Positions 1-12,100 of a stretch of 64,000 nucleotides of DNA are shown here, piece after piece. The stretch covers positions 2,728,001 through 2,792,000 of the forward strand of contig VNWV01000004.1 of assembly GCA_009801085.1 (NCBI GenBank). The letters are read 5' to 3'. The position numbers were made by a program, and so were the translations under genes. A model generated the notes under the pieces. It was not told where the DNA came from and searched no databases. It saw only the letters and a program-made list of their open reading frames with translations. The DNA comes from Lasiodiplodia sp. COLG20 (taxonomy: Eukaryota > Ascomycota > Dothideomycetes > Botryosphaeriales > Botryosphaeriaceae). Each line of letters opens with the position of its first letter. The stretch's first letter is position 1.

Positions 1-786
1 GGGTGAAAATAAGCTGACGCAACTCGACTTGCATGCTGCAGGAGACTCAGTGAGACAGGAACTACTGCGAATGCTCCGGCAACAAGGGTCCAGTTGTAAG
101 ATAGCAATTTGTTCACATCCGGTCCAGGGGCCACCGATGGTTGAGTCAAGAGGCAAACGCCTGAGGCAAGCATCGTCGAGAAGTTGCAATGAGCGCATAG
201 TGCGCACTTGAGGTCTTAAAAGCCATGAGAGGCGCCTCCAATATTAATGCTCGAGGGGTTCGATAGGGCGCTCGACGCATTGTTCCTGGGAACATCGTGC
301 GGCGTTGTCCGTGCGCGGTGTTCGCATGCAATGTGATCATCGTGGTGGTACCGCATAACGTGGCTGGGATGTGCTGCCCACCTCTATTCGTCAGAGTGCA
401 ATGCAGTGTTGCTGATCCCGAGATAGATACATGCTGCAAAACACTCGATTAGCGAAGACCCCTGTAGCTATAGTATTGTGGCCTGAGCAAGTGACCATGA
501 AACAGACGTTCGACGCTCTTCTCGGGATCGTGCACTCGTGGACCTTTGCAACACCTCGGCGCGGCAGGCAAAATCATGGCGGCATCATGCAACCATCCAT
601 CATGGAGGTTGGTAACCTCAGGAATTGTCATGCCGTGGGGAATGAGTCCATGTCAGGGTGCCTGAAGAAGCTGGGTGTCAGACAGCGGCGCTGGTCTGGG
701 CGGGTTGAGATAAATAGAAGCGACCTCTGGTAGAATACCGCCTCCGCATTATCGAACTTGTCTCCGCACATCCCGCACCAACAAAC
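1..786. other. Intergenic, no gene seen
   Basis: Only short overlapping frames occur on both strands and none shows splice signals or a recognisable protein. The last 50 bases before 787 read like a fungal leader, ending in an A/C-rich start context (ACAAACATGG). Confidence 0.5.
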
Positions 787-1730
787 ATGGCCGCTATGAG
801 TCCTGAATTGCGCGTTGCCGCATGGTTGCAACTTGCCAGTCATCACAGCACCGAGAGTCTGAAGTCCATCGCGACGCCGTATTCCGCCCAAGCAGGGACG
901 ACCCAGACTCCAAACGATGATATCTTGACCCCCCTCGCTGCCCTCCTTCAATGTCGCCTCGATGTTCAGAGTATTACGGAAGGGCTGGGGAAAGCCGAAA
1001 GCTGGGCTGCATTGAACAGCTCACAGACGCAGTTCTCTCAATTGCGGACAAGATTCCAGACATCAATGAAGAGGCTGAGCGGAGGGGTTTTGTCTCGAAG
1101 TTTGAAAATCAAAGCAGGAGATGTTCCATTTGGCAAGGTTCAGTGGGAGAAGACTTGTATGTGTCACGATGGTCGTATTTGAATTTTGCTGAAGCTCCCA
1201 GACGCCGGCAGTTCGACATCAGGCGATTCCGACGGAGACCGGACCATGACTGACGAGTCTGACGACTCAGCCGAGGAGCTAAGCGATGAAGACGACGATG
1301 ACTACGAGTCAGATTCGGAGGGCGACGAGGAGGATGAGAGCTCAAAAAAGCCCAGGGACTGCGGCCTGGATGAAGTGAGGTAGGCCTTGACATTATCAGC
1401 AATTTCCGAGCTGCAGAGCTGACAATCAGCACCAGTGGTCCGAGACTGCAGCGAACCCGTCAGATGCATGTCTTGCATAACACTGTGACGCTGTGTCGGC
1501 TCGCGAGAGTTATCGCCAGTGTGGAGCAACTTGGGGCTGAACTTCTGGCTAAGGACGTCAAGAGCGCAGCGTGTGCGGGGGATACAAAGGCGAAAATTTT
1601 GGCTCAACTGCAGCATACGGCGGACGAAGCGCGTGCGAGCTGGGCGAAAGAAATGCAGAGAGAGCTTGAAGTCGCCGAGCAGTACCGCATTGCGATGATT
1701 CAAGTATTGCAAGACGAGCTGCGGCGTTGA
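787..1730 (+). CDS. Acidic hypothetical protein, spliced; 5' end unresolved
   Basis: I do not recognise this protein. Three 3' exons are supported. One ends at 1156 before a canonical GTATGT donor. An intron of 55 bp follows (1157-1211), then an exon at 1212-1379, an intron at 1380-1435 with a CTGAC branch site at 1419-1423, and a last exon at 1436-1730 ending in TGA. Frames and phases agree across both introns. The middle exon is very acidic (runs of Asp, Glu and Ser). The last exon is Ala/Glu/Gln-rich and probably helical, ending in LQDELRR. The ATG at 787 sits in a good context, but its frame differs from the coding-like frame at about 970-1156. A further intron is therefore expected there: a C-rich acceptor ends at 969, but no convincing donor was found. 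An alternative is a 45-bp intron (1157-1201) staying in the 787 frame. Confidence 0.4.
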
Positions 1731-3122
1731 ATGAGGGGAGTTGCTAATAGCTGCCGTCGGCGACGTCGGATATTCGGTCGTTTTGTAGGTCACTTCGATG
1801 GGACACTGATGGGCTGTGCCTTTGAGTAAAAAATACCCAAGGCAACCGGCAGAGTGTTCCAATTCTGCCAATGACGTAATGAGTTGAGAAACAATGGATT
1901 CTTCATGCGAAAACCGTAGCGGATCCGATGCGGATTCTTCGGGCGTACAGGATGGCTCCTCGTGAGCCATGACGATGGGAGGTGATGACGCGACGCGACC
2001 TTTGACGCGTTCCGTGCGCGCCACCCGGAAAGCCGAGGAGGGGCGGGGCGGCCAATCCTTCAGCCGAGACGCTCCTCACTTCACCCTCTGCCCTCTCTAC
2101 CTCACCTCTCGCAGTCACAATCTCTCATCTATTCCATCAAGCCTCAGAGTTGGACCATCTGGTCTGCAACACCCACGCATAGCACCACCACATCCCCTCT
2201 CTCCTAATGCACCATGGCAATGAGGCCCATAGCTTCGTGCCTGGTTACCAAGAGCTGTATCTGATTGATTTGCCAGCGAAGTTGTTCGGAATTCCCTCTC
2301 ACGGGTCGGATACTCGAGTGTGTAGGCAAAGTCGGCGGTCATCCCGACCCCGCGTCCCTGATGGATGCTTCTCTTTATTTTCCTTTCTCTGTCAGCTGCC
2401 TTGGATAGGCGGTGGCTTAGTCCAAGCGATGCGCAGCTGCGTAAAAATTTCCTAGTCCGCTTTCATATCTCATTACCAGCGTCCTCCCCGGAAAATGACC
2501 CTCATTCTCGAGCATTCGCATATTGTCTTGCCTTTCTATCTGTGACAAATGTGAGCTAAGAATACCAGGGTTCGAGAACATAGCGTAACTATGCCCCAGA
2601 AAAAAAAAAAAAAAAAAACGCGTGGGTAGCTGAAGCTATCGTCCGGACGAGAATGTCGAATTAAAAATTCTACATACACATCCGGACGATAGCTTCAACT
2701 ACCCATGACATGGATAGTCTCCAGGCGGGCTGAGAGTCTCCTACTCTGCTGCTATCCGATTTCCTGACAAACGGGTCATTGAGAAAGCCGGGCGCTCGCA
2801 TGGCGCGTTGGCTGAGCGTCAGGCGAGCTGCGCCATGCGCCCGGCGGGCTGCGCCGCATTTTTCAAGCCGATCTTTCACATTTCAGCACCTTCCCAGGCG
2901 CACACGATGCAAAGCGCGCGAACACGCCGCAGCGGCGCAGAGTTTTCCCGACGTTTGGCCGGGGTGCCCGTTGTTGCCAAAATGGGAGGCTGCCTGGCCG
3001 CCGACTCTCTTGACCCCATCACCAACACCTCTTTTTTCCCTTCGCACGTTCAGCGCGACCCTATCACTTCCCTTTAAACTGCTTGCCGCTTCTTCAGTGT
3101 CGCACTGCCTGACTCTGGCACA
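1731..3122. other. Intergenic and promoter region
   Basis: This stretch holds a pyrimidine-rich block at about 2080-2210 leading to an ATG at 2214 in a good context (CACCATGG). That suggests a promoter or a small spliced gene, but the only intron that keeps the frame would be about 33 bp, which is too short, so I make no gene call. A run of 18 A lies at about 2600 and is followed by a hairpin-forming repeat. The last 100 bases before 3123 are the CT-rich leader of the giant gene. Confidence 0.45.
2623..2705. repeat. Near-perfect inverted repeat (hairpin)
   Basis: Two 25-base arms (2623-2647 and 2681-2705) are reverse complements with one mismatch, separated by 33 bases. Each arm contains the palindromic core CGTCCGGACG, wholly or in part. 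A run of A directly precedes the left arm. It could be a miniature transposon remnant or a structured promoter element. Confidence 0.75.
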
Positions 3123-6100
3123 ATGAGCCAGGCAGCCGCCGCGGCGCGCCTATTCGAGGCGCAGTTCAATCATCTGGTTCTGCCCGCCAGTGTGCCACAC
3201 AAACGCGACTTCAACCTTCCTCGCCTTGAGGCTGCCATCACAGACCGTCTACTCCGAGCCTGTCACCTCCTTCGGGAATCAGCAGCGGGCGACAACTACT
3301 TCGAATGGGATAAGCTACGCCGCATCCTCCTCACCGCGAAGGCCGTCAACCTTGATGGTAGGATCGAAAAGCTTACTCTGATCCAAGAGTTTCGCCGTCT
3401 CGAGCATGACGGTTTTTTGATACTACACGTCGCAGAGCAGAATGCTGGCCTTCTTGTTCGCCGACTCAACAGGTGTGTATATACGCCTGCTCACCACTGT
3501 CTCACTTTGCTAATGACCCCGACCAATAGTGAACAGGGCCAAGAGGTTGCCTTTGAGGCTTTCGAAGCCTCACCTCGGTCTAAAGACGTGCTCGCTACCG
3601 AAGCGGCTTTGGAATGGGAGTTTCCAGGAGGTGCCGTCGCTGTGCCGTACACTACCTTCGCGAATGACAGTTTCCAAGACAGCGTCGCCAGCTTTTTGCA
3701 GCAATGCAGCATCGAGTCGATAAAACGCTTTGCTGCACGTGCCGATAAAGGCGGCTCTTCTGCCATCGAGACCCGCGATACAACGGACCCTGCCATGATA
3801 TCGTCGCTGCTCATGACCGTCCTCGAAGCTCACGGCCGACGCTTATCGACGCCTTTTCTACGTAAGCGCGTGCGCGATAACGTTTGCTGGGGTGATGGGG
3901 CAAGAAACCCATGGCGGAGGCTTCCATTCTGGCTGGTGCTACGTGTTGGGCTTGCAAGATACCTGGCGACCCAGCATGGTGGCGAGATCGGCAGGCTGCG
4001 CTACAAACTCCTCATGTCCATCACACTCGCTCAGCTTCTCCAGGACTCTTTGAGCCATCTCGACCCGCAGAGCATCTCGACCCTGAAGGCCAAACTCGCT
4101 CGCCGCCTTGCAAAGCTGGAGATGGACAAAGACCGAGCCTCTCGACCTGTCCGCATCCACTACGATTCTGCCTTCGCTACCTTGAATCCGAAATTCCAGG
4201 CAATATTGCAGGAAGCGAATCAACATGTTGACAAGGTGTGGCGTGCATTGAAAGGAAACATAAAGAGGCCCATTGGAAAGCTCACTCGCTTCGCGCAATC
4301 GGACCACTTAAGGCTCACTTTACCAAAGTCCAGCCACTTCCTGCACAGCATTCTGAACAGTCCTATGGCCATGGACAATGTGCAGATGCATCCAGTTAAG
4401 CTCGATATGGGTGCCGCCAACCAGAACATGAGACCGTTGGCAGCCCACTGCTTCTCTCTGGCTCAGTTCGAGATGGATGTGGAACAGGGTCATGCCATTG
4501 CTGGCGCGTCAACCCTGAGCGATGTGTGTATGGAAGCGTATCGAAAGATCGATCATTATCTTGACCTGGTCTCTTCTGCGTACGATGGTAACCCGGAACA
4601 AAAGAGCACCATGATCTTGACAGTCATGGACCTGTGGGTGACCTTGGATCAGACTGCCACAAGGCTGTTCGGATTGCTTCTAGCCTTCTCACCAGGCATC
4701 TCTCCCGAGGCCCTTGATGTCCTTCAGCTTCCCCGCTTTTCCGACATGCAACGTTTGCAGAAGATTCAAAGCTGGTTACGCTTGAGGCAGGAGAAGAGCA
4801 AGTTCACCAAGGAAACCATCTTCGACGATCTACACCCCGGCTGTTTCGCAGAGCGCTACTACGACGAAATGGATACTGGAGCCCTTCCAGACCTTCATGA
4901 GCGCATTGAACATGCTGCAGAAAGAGCTCGGCAACGAAAAGAGGAAGATTTTCAACGTCTTAGTGAACGGTACGAGAACCTGTTTCAAAGTATCGCAGAA
5001 ATGTCGTGCATCTACTTTGACGACGGGTTCCAGAGAGTGCATGATACCGAAAGATGCACAAAGTGCAAATACGATAAAGAAGCAAAAAGTATGTCCATCG
5101 CAGCTCACGAGCACTTCTTACCCAGCGACCCTGTTCATGCCAAAGCTGTTGTCTTTGAGCTGGCCTGCCCTCCTGCTTTTGCAGTATATCGCAGCGCTAC
5201 CTGGAAGGTCTTGGGTGTTTTGGGCCGTCCCAAACTGACATGCCTCAAGAAGCCTTGTGTGTTTATTCAAGGATATGGCCCCAAAGCATATACCCCCCTC
5301 ATGCCATACTCAACTCCTCGCACAGATGGAATTACATTAGGCTCGACAACCAAGTCGTTTTTTGGAACTCATTACAGCGAGTTCGGGTTCCCGGTCCCTC
5401 TGGATGAAGTCTGCTTGCCTAATCCGCTGCGACTCAACTACTTCGACGAATTTACGGGCTCCTGGCCTGGTTCAGAGAAAGGAACACCGACATTTGCACA
5501 TCATTGTCAAGTGATGATTCCTTCCAAGTCTCCATTCTCCTCGCTGCTGTCACAACCTCAATTTGCACCGGATGCTAATGGTCCTTCGTCGAACGACATC
5601 ATCGCTAGCCAAGCTCGCTGCCCACCAGGTATCTCCTCACATGAGTACATGGCATTTCAGAGCTTGTTCTCCGGAAAACATCGTAGATGGCCTCTCCTAC
5701 TTGTAGAGTTGGCATCATCAAATCTCAATTTCAGCGCAGAAGCAACGTCCTTACTGGTCTCTCAGCTCTCGTCACAGGCCGGTCCGGAGCATGGAAAAGA
5801 CCCTCTTCGAACCGTACACCAAGTTTTCCGTGACGCGTCCTTCTGTGAGAAACTGCTCGAGCAGATTCGGATACGACTGGAAGTTGTAGTCGCAAACTGG
5901 AGAGAGACGAACAATATGAGTATGCTCATCACTCTACTTTTGCGGTTGATTGCTTTGGGTTGCCGGGAGCCTGTTGATGATGCTCTGACCTTGCTTGATC
6001 GAGCACGACGCATTACTCACAACTGGATTTGCCAGCTGCGTTCCGAAATTCACAGAGCAACTGATGCCGAGACTTCCCGCCGGTGTTCGAGGTATGCCCT

Positions 6101-9100
6101 TTGGGCCTCCCTTCTCTGCCGGAGAACTTTCTCGCTGTACTGCGAGGATTCCCATCAGAGACTTCATCAGAGTTTATCATCAGCAGATCTCCAGAGTTTC
6201 GTTGAATCCTCTATTACTCTGCAAGACAATATGGTCAGCGACCCAGCTGGCTTGCCTGCAGTGTTACGGCACGCTCTGATGCGAGATCTCAAGATGACTC
6301 ACCGTTTGAAATCCTTCATTCGCCAGTCAATTGCTGTGAACTCTGAAGGATTGATCGCCGCAATCAACAATGTATGGCCGTCTGTACCAGGATCTACCTC
6401 GAGGACCTGCTCTGACTTGCGTTTCCTCGGCGCTCCTTACACCTTCACAATCCAGCTCACCTTCGTGGGTGGGGAGCAAAGCAGAGATCAATTGGTCCAT
6501 TACGATATTCTCGAAGGCCACCTTCTGATTGATAACAAGCCCTTGGGCAGGCTTCCCACGGAGCATCGCAATTCAGATATCCTGTGTGAACTGTTCGGTC
6601 AACAAAACCTACTTGTCTACCCATCCAGCCTCCACGGAATGACTTACCAGCTGGCCATCTCTGAAAAGGACAATGAAATCCATATCGGCTCCCGCGACGA
6701 GATGCTAGTCCTTCGTACCCGGACTTGGGATCGATTCAACGGGGAAAGAATCCTTGAGCTCATCCCCCGAGATGTCTTCCGTGAAAATGGGGTGTACGAC
6801 CTTCCGACTTCCCTAGTCGACGACTGTGCTCATTGGTTGGATCTCGCTAATGCTCGTCTCGAGATCCGTCCAGTCTCCGACATGTGGGTTCGAAAGCGGA
6901 GCAACTGGTCGATTGATATGAGGACTCATGTTGCTTACCGCCGAGGGAGCCGCTTGGTTGATCCACACAGCGCACTTTTTCGGCAATTCGCAGATGTTTT
7001 CCAATACTTCGAACACCCACAGCGGCTAACACTATACCAACCGCCGCAACCCCATCCATTGAAGGTTGAATTAAGGCGATTGGAGCTCACCTTTTACGTG
7101 AACGCCAGGTTCTGCCTTTACTCCAATGAGCTGAGAGCGGAAATCGACCCGAACCAAGATGCTGGGACTTGGTACGGACTCAACAGCAAGCTCGTTCTTC
7201 GTGATTCGGTTAATGGACAGAGCCGCAGCATCATTGTTCCTCTAGGGTCTCTCTCGTATCATCGCAACAAGTTTCACGTAGCAGTCAACGTGCAACCCAA
7301 CGGGAACTATGCCAGGTACACGATCAATACGGTCCTCGGTCGGCTTGATTGTCCTGCAGAGCCATGGCTACTGTATTTCAAAGCCCAACTGCACGCGTTT
7401 ACGTCGGCAATCATTCCGGACCCACTCACGGGACGCACAGGTGCTGAGGAAGCCTTGCACTTGCTGCGGTCTGGCAGCTGTCAACCTTGGTCACCTCTAC
7501 AGCCCGGGCCTTTGTCGTGTCTTGTTCAGATTGCCGACCTGACTCCGACAAGAGAGTATTATCCTGAAGGCCTGAAGCAAATGCAGAAAGTTCACTGGAA
7601 TCCCAATTTGACGATTGCAATCCAACGAGACGAATTCCTACCGCTGGTAAAAACTATCTGCAGGCGGTCCTCTGAACTGCTCAATTTCGTCGATTCAACG
7701 GCAGAAAACCCTCGTATTCGAGAGCCTGACCTCCATCTGCTTCAGCGTAGCATCAACTATAGGCAGCTCTACGAGCGACCTAGTGACGATTCTCGGGGTC
7801 GGTTTGCTCCGGAAGACGGAATTTACGTGGCCAGAGACAAGCTACTGCGTACGAGAGAGCGCCAAAACGTATTTGAAAGCGTGAAGCTTCTCACGAGATG
7901 GTCCCCGAACCTTCCTACGACTTCAAAGCTCGGCCAAACTCTGCAAAAATGGGATTTAATCCAAGGCCATGGCCAAACCTTCAACAAAGTCCTCCTGAGC
8001 GACTATCTGGATCTTGAATTTGGGTCTCATTGGGGCTCTCTGATCGACTTTTGCCGTGAGGCAACGCAGGATCAAGTTTACACACTCAGCTTCATGTTCG
8101 GTGCATTGTCTTTCGATGTTAATGCAAACATGGACATAGTTCAGGTCCTCATTGCTTTCACGATCTCTGAGCAGTTGAAGAACTTGCAGCCTCCGAAATG
8201 GCCCTCCTATGCGAAATTTCACCAAAACCATGTCCCCACAGTTGGCTACATCGCGAGTCTTGTAAAGCATTGCTGTAAGCCTTACTCAGGCGATTATCGA
8301 TCGGAATTCGGCCTCAGCCTTTCTGCCAAGATGCGGAAGAAGTTGGAAGCACAGCAGCTTGCCCATGAGGAAAAGGAAGAAAGGGACTGTAACGGCTTTG
8401 CGGAATTCCTTCTCAAGCAATGGCCCTGTGCAGAACCGACGCTCGATGGTCTGCCACAGGATTCATTTCCCTTACTGGATGTCAAGAATGCTTTCGAGAT
8501 CATCAAACCGGAGTGGCTGCGGCTTTTCCAGAATATTGAATTATCTCAATATCTCGCACAGATTCAGCAGGTACTTGATCACTACCATTCCCCGCCGATT
8601 TCCGTGCAGATGGGATTGCCTTCCGAGGAAAAACAAATTCTCTTCCCTGGAGGCCGTGGTGATGAAATTCCCTCACTGTCAAAGGATCTACTGTGTAAAT
8701 CGAGCACTTTTACGCCGAAAAAAGTCTTTGAAGATTTCGGACCTTCGGTAGGGATTGCGGGAGGTAGCATCCGCCGATCACAGGCGTTCAGTAACATCAA
8801 GGAGAACATTCCCACGGGCCCCAAGCAGCTTCGTCAAACGAACACGGCGTCCTCTAAAATCAAAGAAGTAGCTGAGCTAGAGCAAATCGTTGGAGCTCTA
8901 TCGAACTCAAAGTCCACAGTCAAACAGCACTACGCACGAGACCTAAAGCAAAGCATCGACTCGCTTAGGTCATTGGACACTGACACCAAGCTGCCAACAG
9001 ACGCCAAACTGCCAGCTCAAATGGTCGTTGCTGTTTCTGAAGCCCGCGAACAAGTTCAAGCTCACCTGAATTTCATCGAACAGAACCTGGCCCGCAACGA

Positions 9101-12100
9101 TCCGCGAGCGAAGTGGTTGAAAGCAGGAGGATTGTGGCCATGTACCACAACCGTGGCACTCCTGGAGCAAATCCGCTCTACGTCTACTGCAGTCTTCGGT
9201 TCGGGGATGAAAGAAAGTCTTATTGACTTCGCAGTCTCCATCACCCACCTTCAAAGAATGCTACGCTTGCACGATGCGTCTTTGAAAGACAACCAGCAAA
9301 GGCTCAAAGAAGAGCAAGGGTACTCAGGGCACACTAATTGGCAACCGGCCAGTAATACGGACTGGCTGCTCCTCGAGGTTGATTCAAACATTCTAATTCG
9401 ACCGGGGCAGATTGATGTCGCGCTTGCAACTATTTCGCCAAGCTCGGGTGTCAATTCTGTTCTTCAAATGAACATGGGTCAAGGAAAGACTTCTTGCATC
9501 ATACCAATGGTTGCAGCATCGCTCGCAGATACAAAACGACTCGTACGCATCGTCGTTCCGAATGCCCTACTTTTGCAGACGGCTCAATTGCTGCATGGAA
9601 GGCTTGGAGGCTTGTTGGGTCGTCAGATCCGTCATGTTCCTTTCTCACGCAAGACCCAAACTACTCAGAGCACCACCAAGGCTTTCTGGGATATCCACAA
9701 GGAGATCATGAAAGACGCTGGAATCATTATTGCTCTTCCAGAACATATCATGTCATTCATGCTCAGCGGCTTGCAGCGCCTGTCAGACAACCGCATCCCT
9801 GAGGCAACGCCGATGGTGAGAGTCCAAGCATGGATGCGCAAAGTCTGCAGGGATGTTCTCGACGAGTCAGATTTTACCCTTGCCGTTCGTACTCAGCTCA
9901 TCTACCCCTCTGGGCAACAAACTTCTGTGGATGGTCATCCACACCGGTGGGAAACGGCCCAAGCTCTTTTGAAACTGGTTGAGGCGCATCTCTGGAATCT
10001 GCATCACGACTTTCCCCAAAGCATCGAAGTCATTAATCGATCAGCCGGAGGATTCCCGCTTTTCTTCTTGTTAAGAAAGGATGTGGAAGACGCTTTGGTT
10101 TCGCGTGTCGTGGACGACATCACTCGTGGCAAAACTTCAATCTTGCCATGTCAAGAGTGTTCTGCTGCGGACAGGCAAGCTATTCGGAGATACCTCACGG
10201 ATTCCTTTGTCCCTCAGTCAACCGTGGACCGCATCCAGACAATGTTCACCGACACTCCTGTGGCCCGCCAGAGCCTCCACCACATGAGAGGCCTTCTGGT
10301 ACACAGGATTCTACTTCTCACGTTCAAGAAGCGCTGGTCCGTCCAATATGGCCTCCATCCCTCTCGAGATCCAATTGCTGTCCCATATCATGCCAAAGGT
10401 GTTCCTTCGGACCAGGCGGAATGGGGCCATCCTGACGTTGCCATCTTGTTCACTTGCCTCTCTTTCTACTATCAGGGTCTCTCAACAACTCAGCTACGGT
10501 TTTGCCTAGAGACCGTGGTGAAGTCAGACGACCCATCAAGCGAATATGACCGCTGGATGCACAGTTGTCCAAACATACACGGCTCGTTGAGGGAGTGGAA
10601 TGTCATCAACGTGGACGACGAGTCCCAATTGCACGAGCTATGGCAGCATCTGCGGTGCAGTATTGTTGTGGTTAACTACTACCTGAATCACTTCGTATTC
10701 CCCAATCATGCAAAGCAATTTAAAATCAAATTGCAGTCCTCGGGATGGGACATTCCGCTGGTGGCGTTGACCCCATCTCAAGACGGGAAATCCTCCAGCC
10801 ATAGGCCATTGACGACAGGATTCAGCGGAACGAACGACAATCGGACGCTATTACCGTTGACGATCAAGCAGCAGGATCTTGCAGGTCTTTCTCACACCAA
10901 CGCTGAAGTCATTACGTACCTGCTACAACACCGTAACCGAAGTTATGTCCTTGCTGCCGATCAACGTGGAAGGCGAATCTCAGAGGTGGACTTTCTCCAA
11001 CGGCTCGGAAGTCTCAGAATCCGCATCTTGATAGATGCAGGAGCTCAAATCCTTGAGATGGACAACCTTACCCTTGCTAAGTCGTGGTTACGCATTGACA
11101 CTCAGGCGAAGGCGGCTCTTTACTTCCAGGCCAACAGACCTTTCATCATTTACCGCAATGGTAATAAGGTCCCTCTCCTCGCGAGCCCGTTTGCTGACGA
11201 CTTGAGCGAGTGCCTCGTTTACCTTGATGAGGCACATACTCGTGGGACTGATTTGAAGATGCCGATAGATGCTACAGGAGCACTGACTTTAGGCCTTGGA
11301 CAGACCAAGGATCACACCGTACAAGCTGCAATGAGGCTTCGACAGCTGGCAACGACGCAATCAGTGGTATTCTTTGCTACTCCGGAGGTCCATCAGAGTA
11401 TTTTGGATCAGCGGCAAATGAGCCGTCTAGGAAGACCAATCGATTCCTACGACGTTGTTTGCTGGCTTCTGGAGCAGACCTGTGCCGGACTCGAGCAACT
11501 TCAGCCGCTGTACTATTCTCAAGGCATAGATTTCTGCCGCAGATCGCAAGCTTTGATCGACAATCCTGATATTCTCACGGATTCGGGCCAACGTGAAGAT
11601 TGTCTGAAGGCGCTCCGCCAGGTGGAGCATCAAACGCTGGCACAGATGTATAAGCCCAAGACAAAGACTAAAGTTTCGAACGCCTCTAAGTTGTTCTCTG
11701 CGGAGCTCGCAGTGTTCGTAAAGGAGCTCAACAAGAGGCGCAAGGGGTTCCAGGACAACGGAAACGCTGTTCATGCGTCAGCTCTTCAAGAGGTGGAGCA
11801 AGAAAGAGAAGTAGCACACGAAGTGGAGAGTGTGCGTGAGGTCCAAAAGCCGGTGTTTTTCTCAGGTGTCAAGTCTCGCGGCCTTGACGAGGACATCGCA
11901 AGTTTCGCTCAGACCGGCAGGCTTGTAGCCGGCTCTTTTGCCTACGAGCACATGTTCGTCTGCCTCCGTAGTACTGCTTTGGGAGCGAAGCACAGAATCA
12001 ACAGCGAGGCGATCAAGTCTAAGCTGTTCGTATCGAAGGAGTTTCAGAGAACCGTCGTTCTATCTCGCCCGAACGATAACTTCTTGCGCCAAGTCAACTG

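Noticed and set aside
2214..2559. Small spliced gene starting at the CACCATGG near 2211
   Set aside because: The leader looks promoter-like, but the needed first intron would be only about 33 bp and later junctions are weak; left as intergenic with a note.
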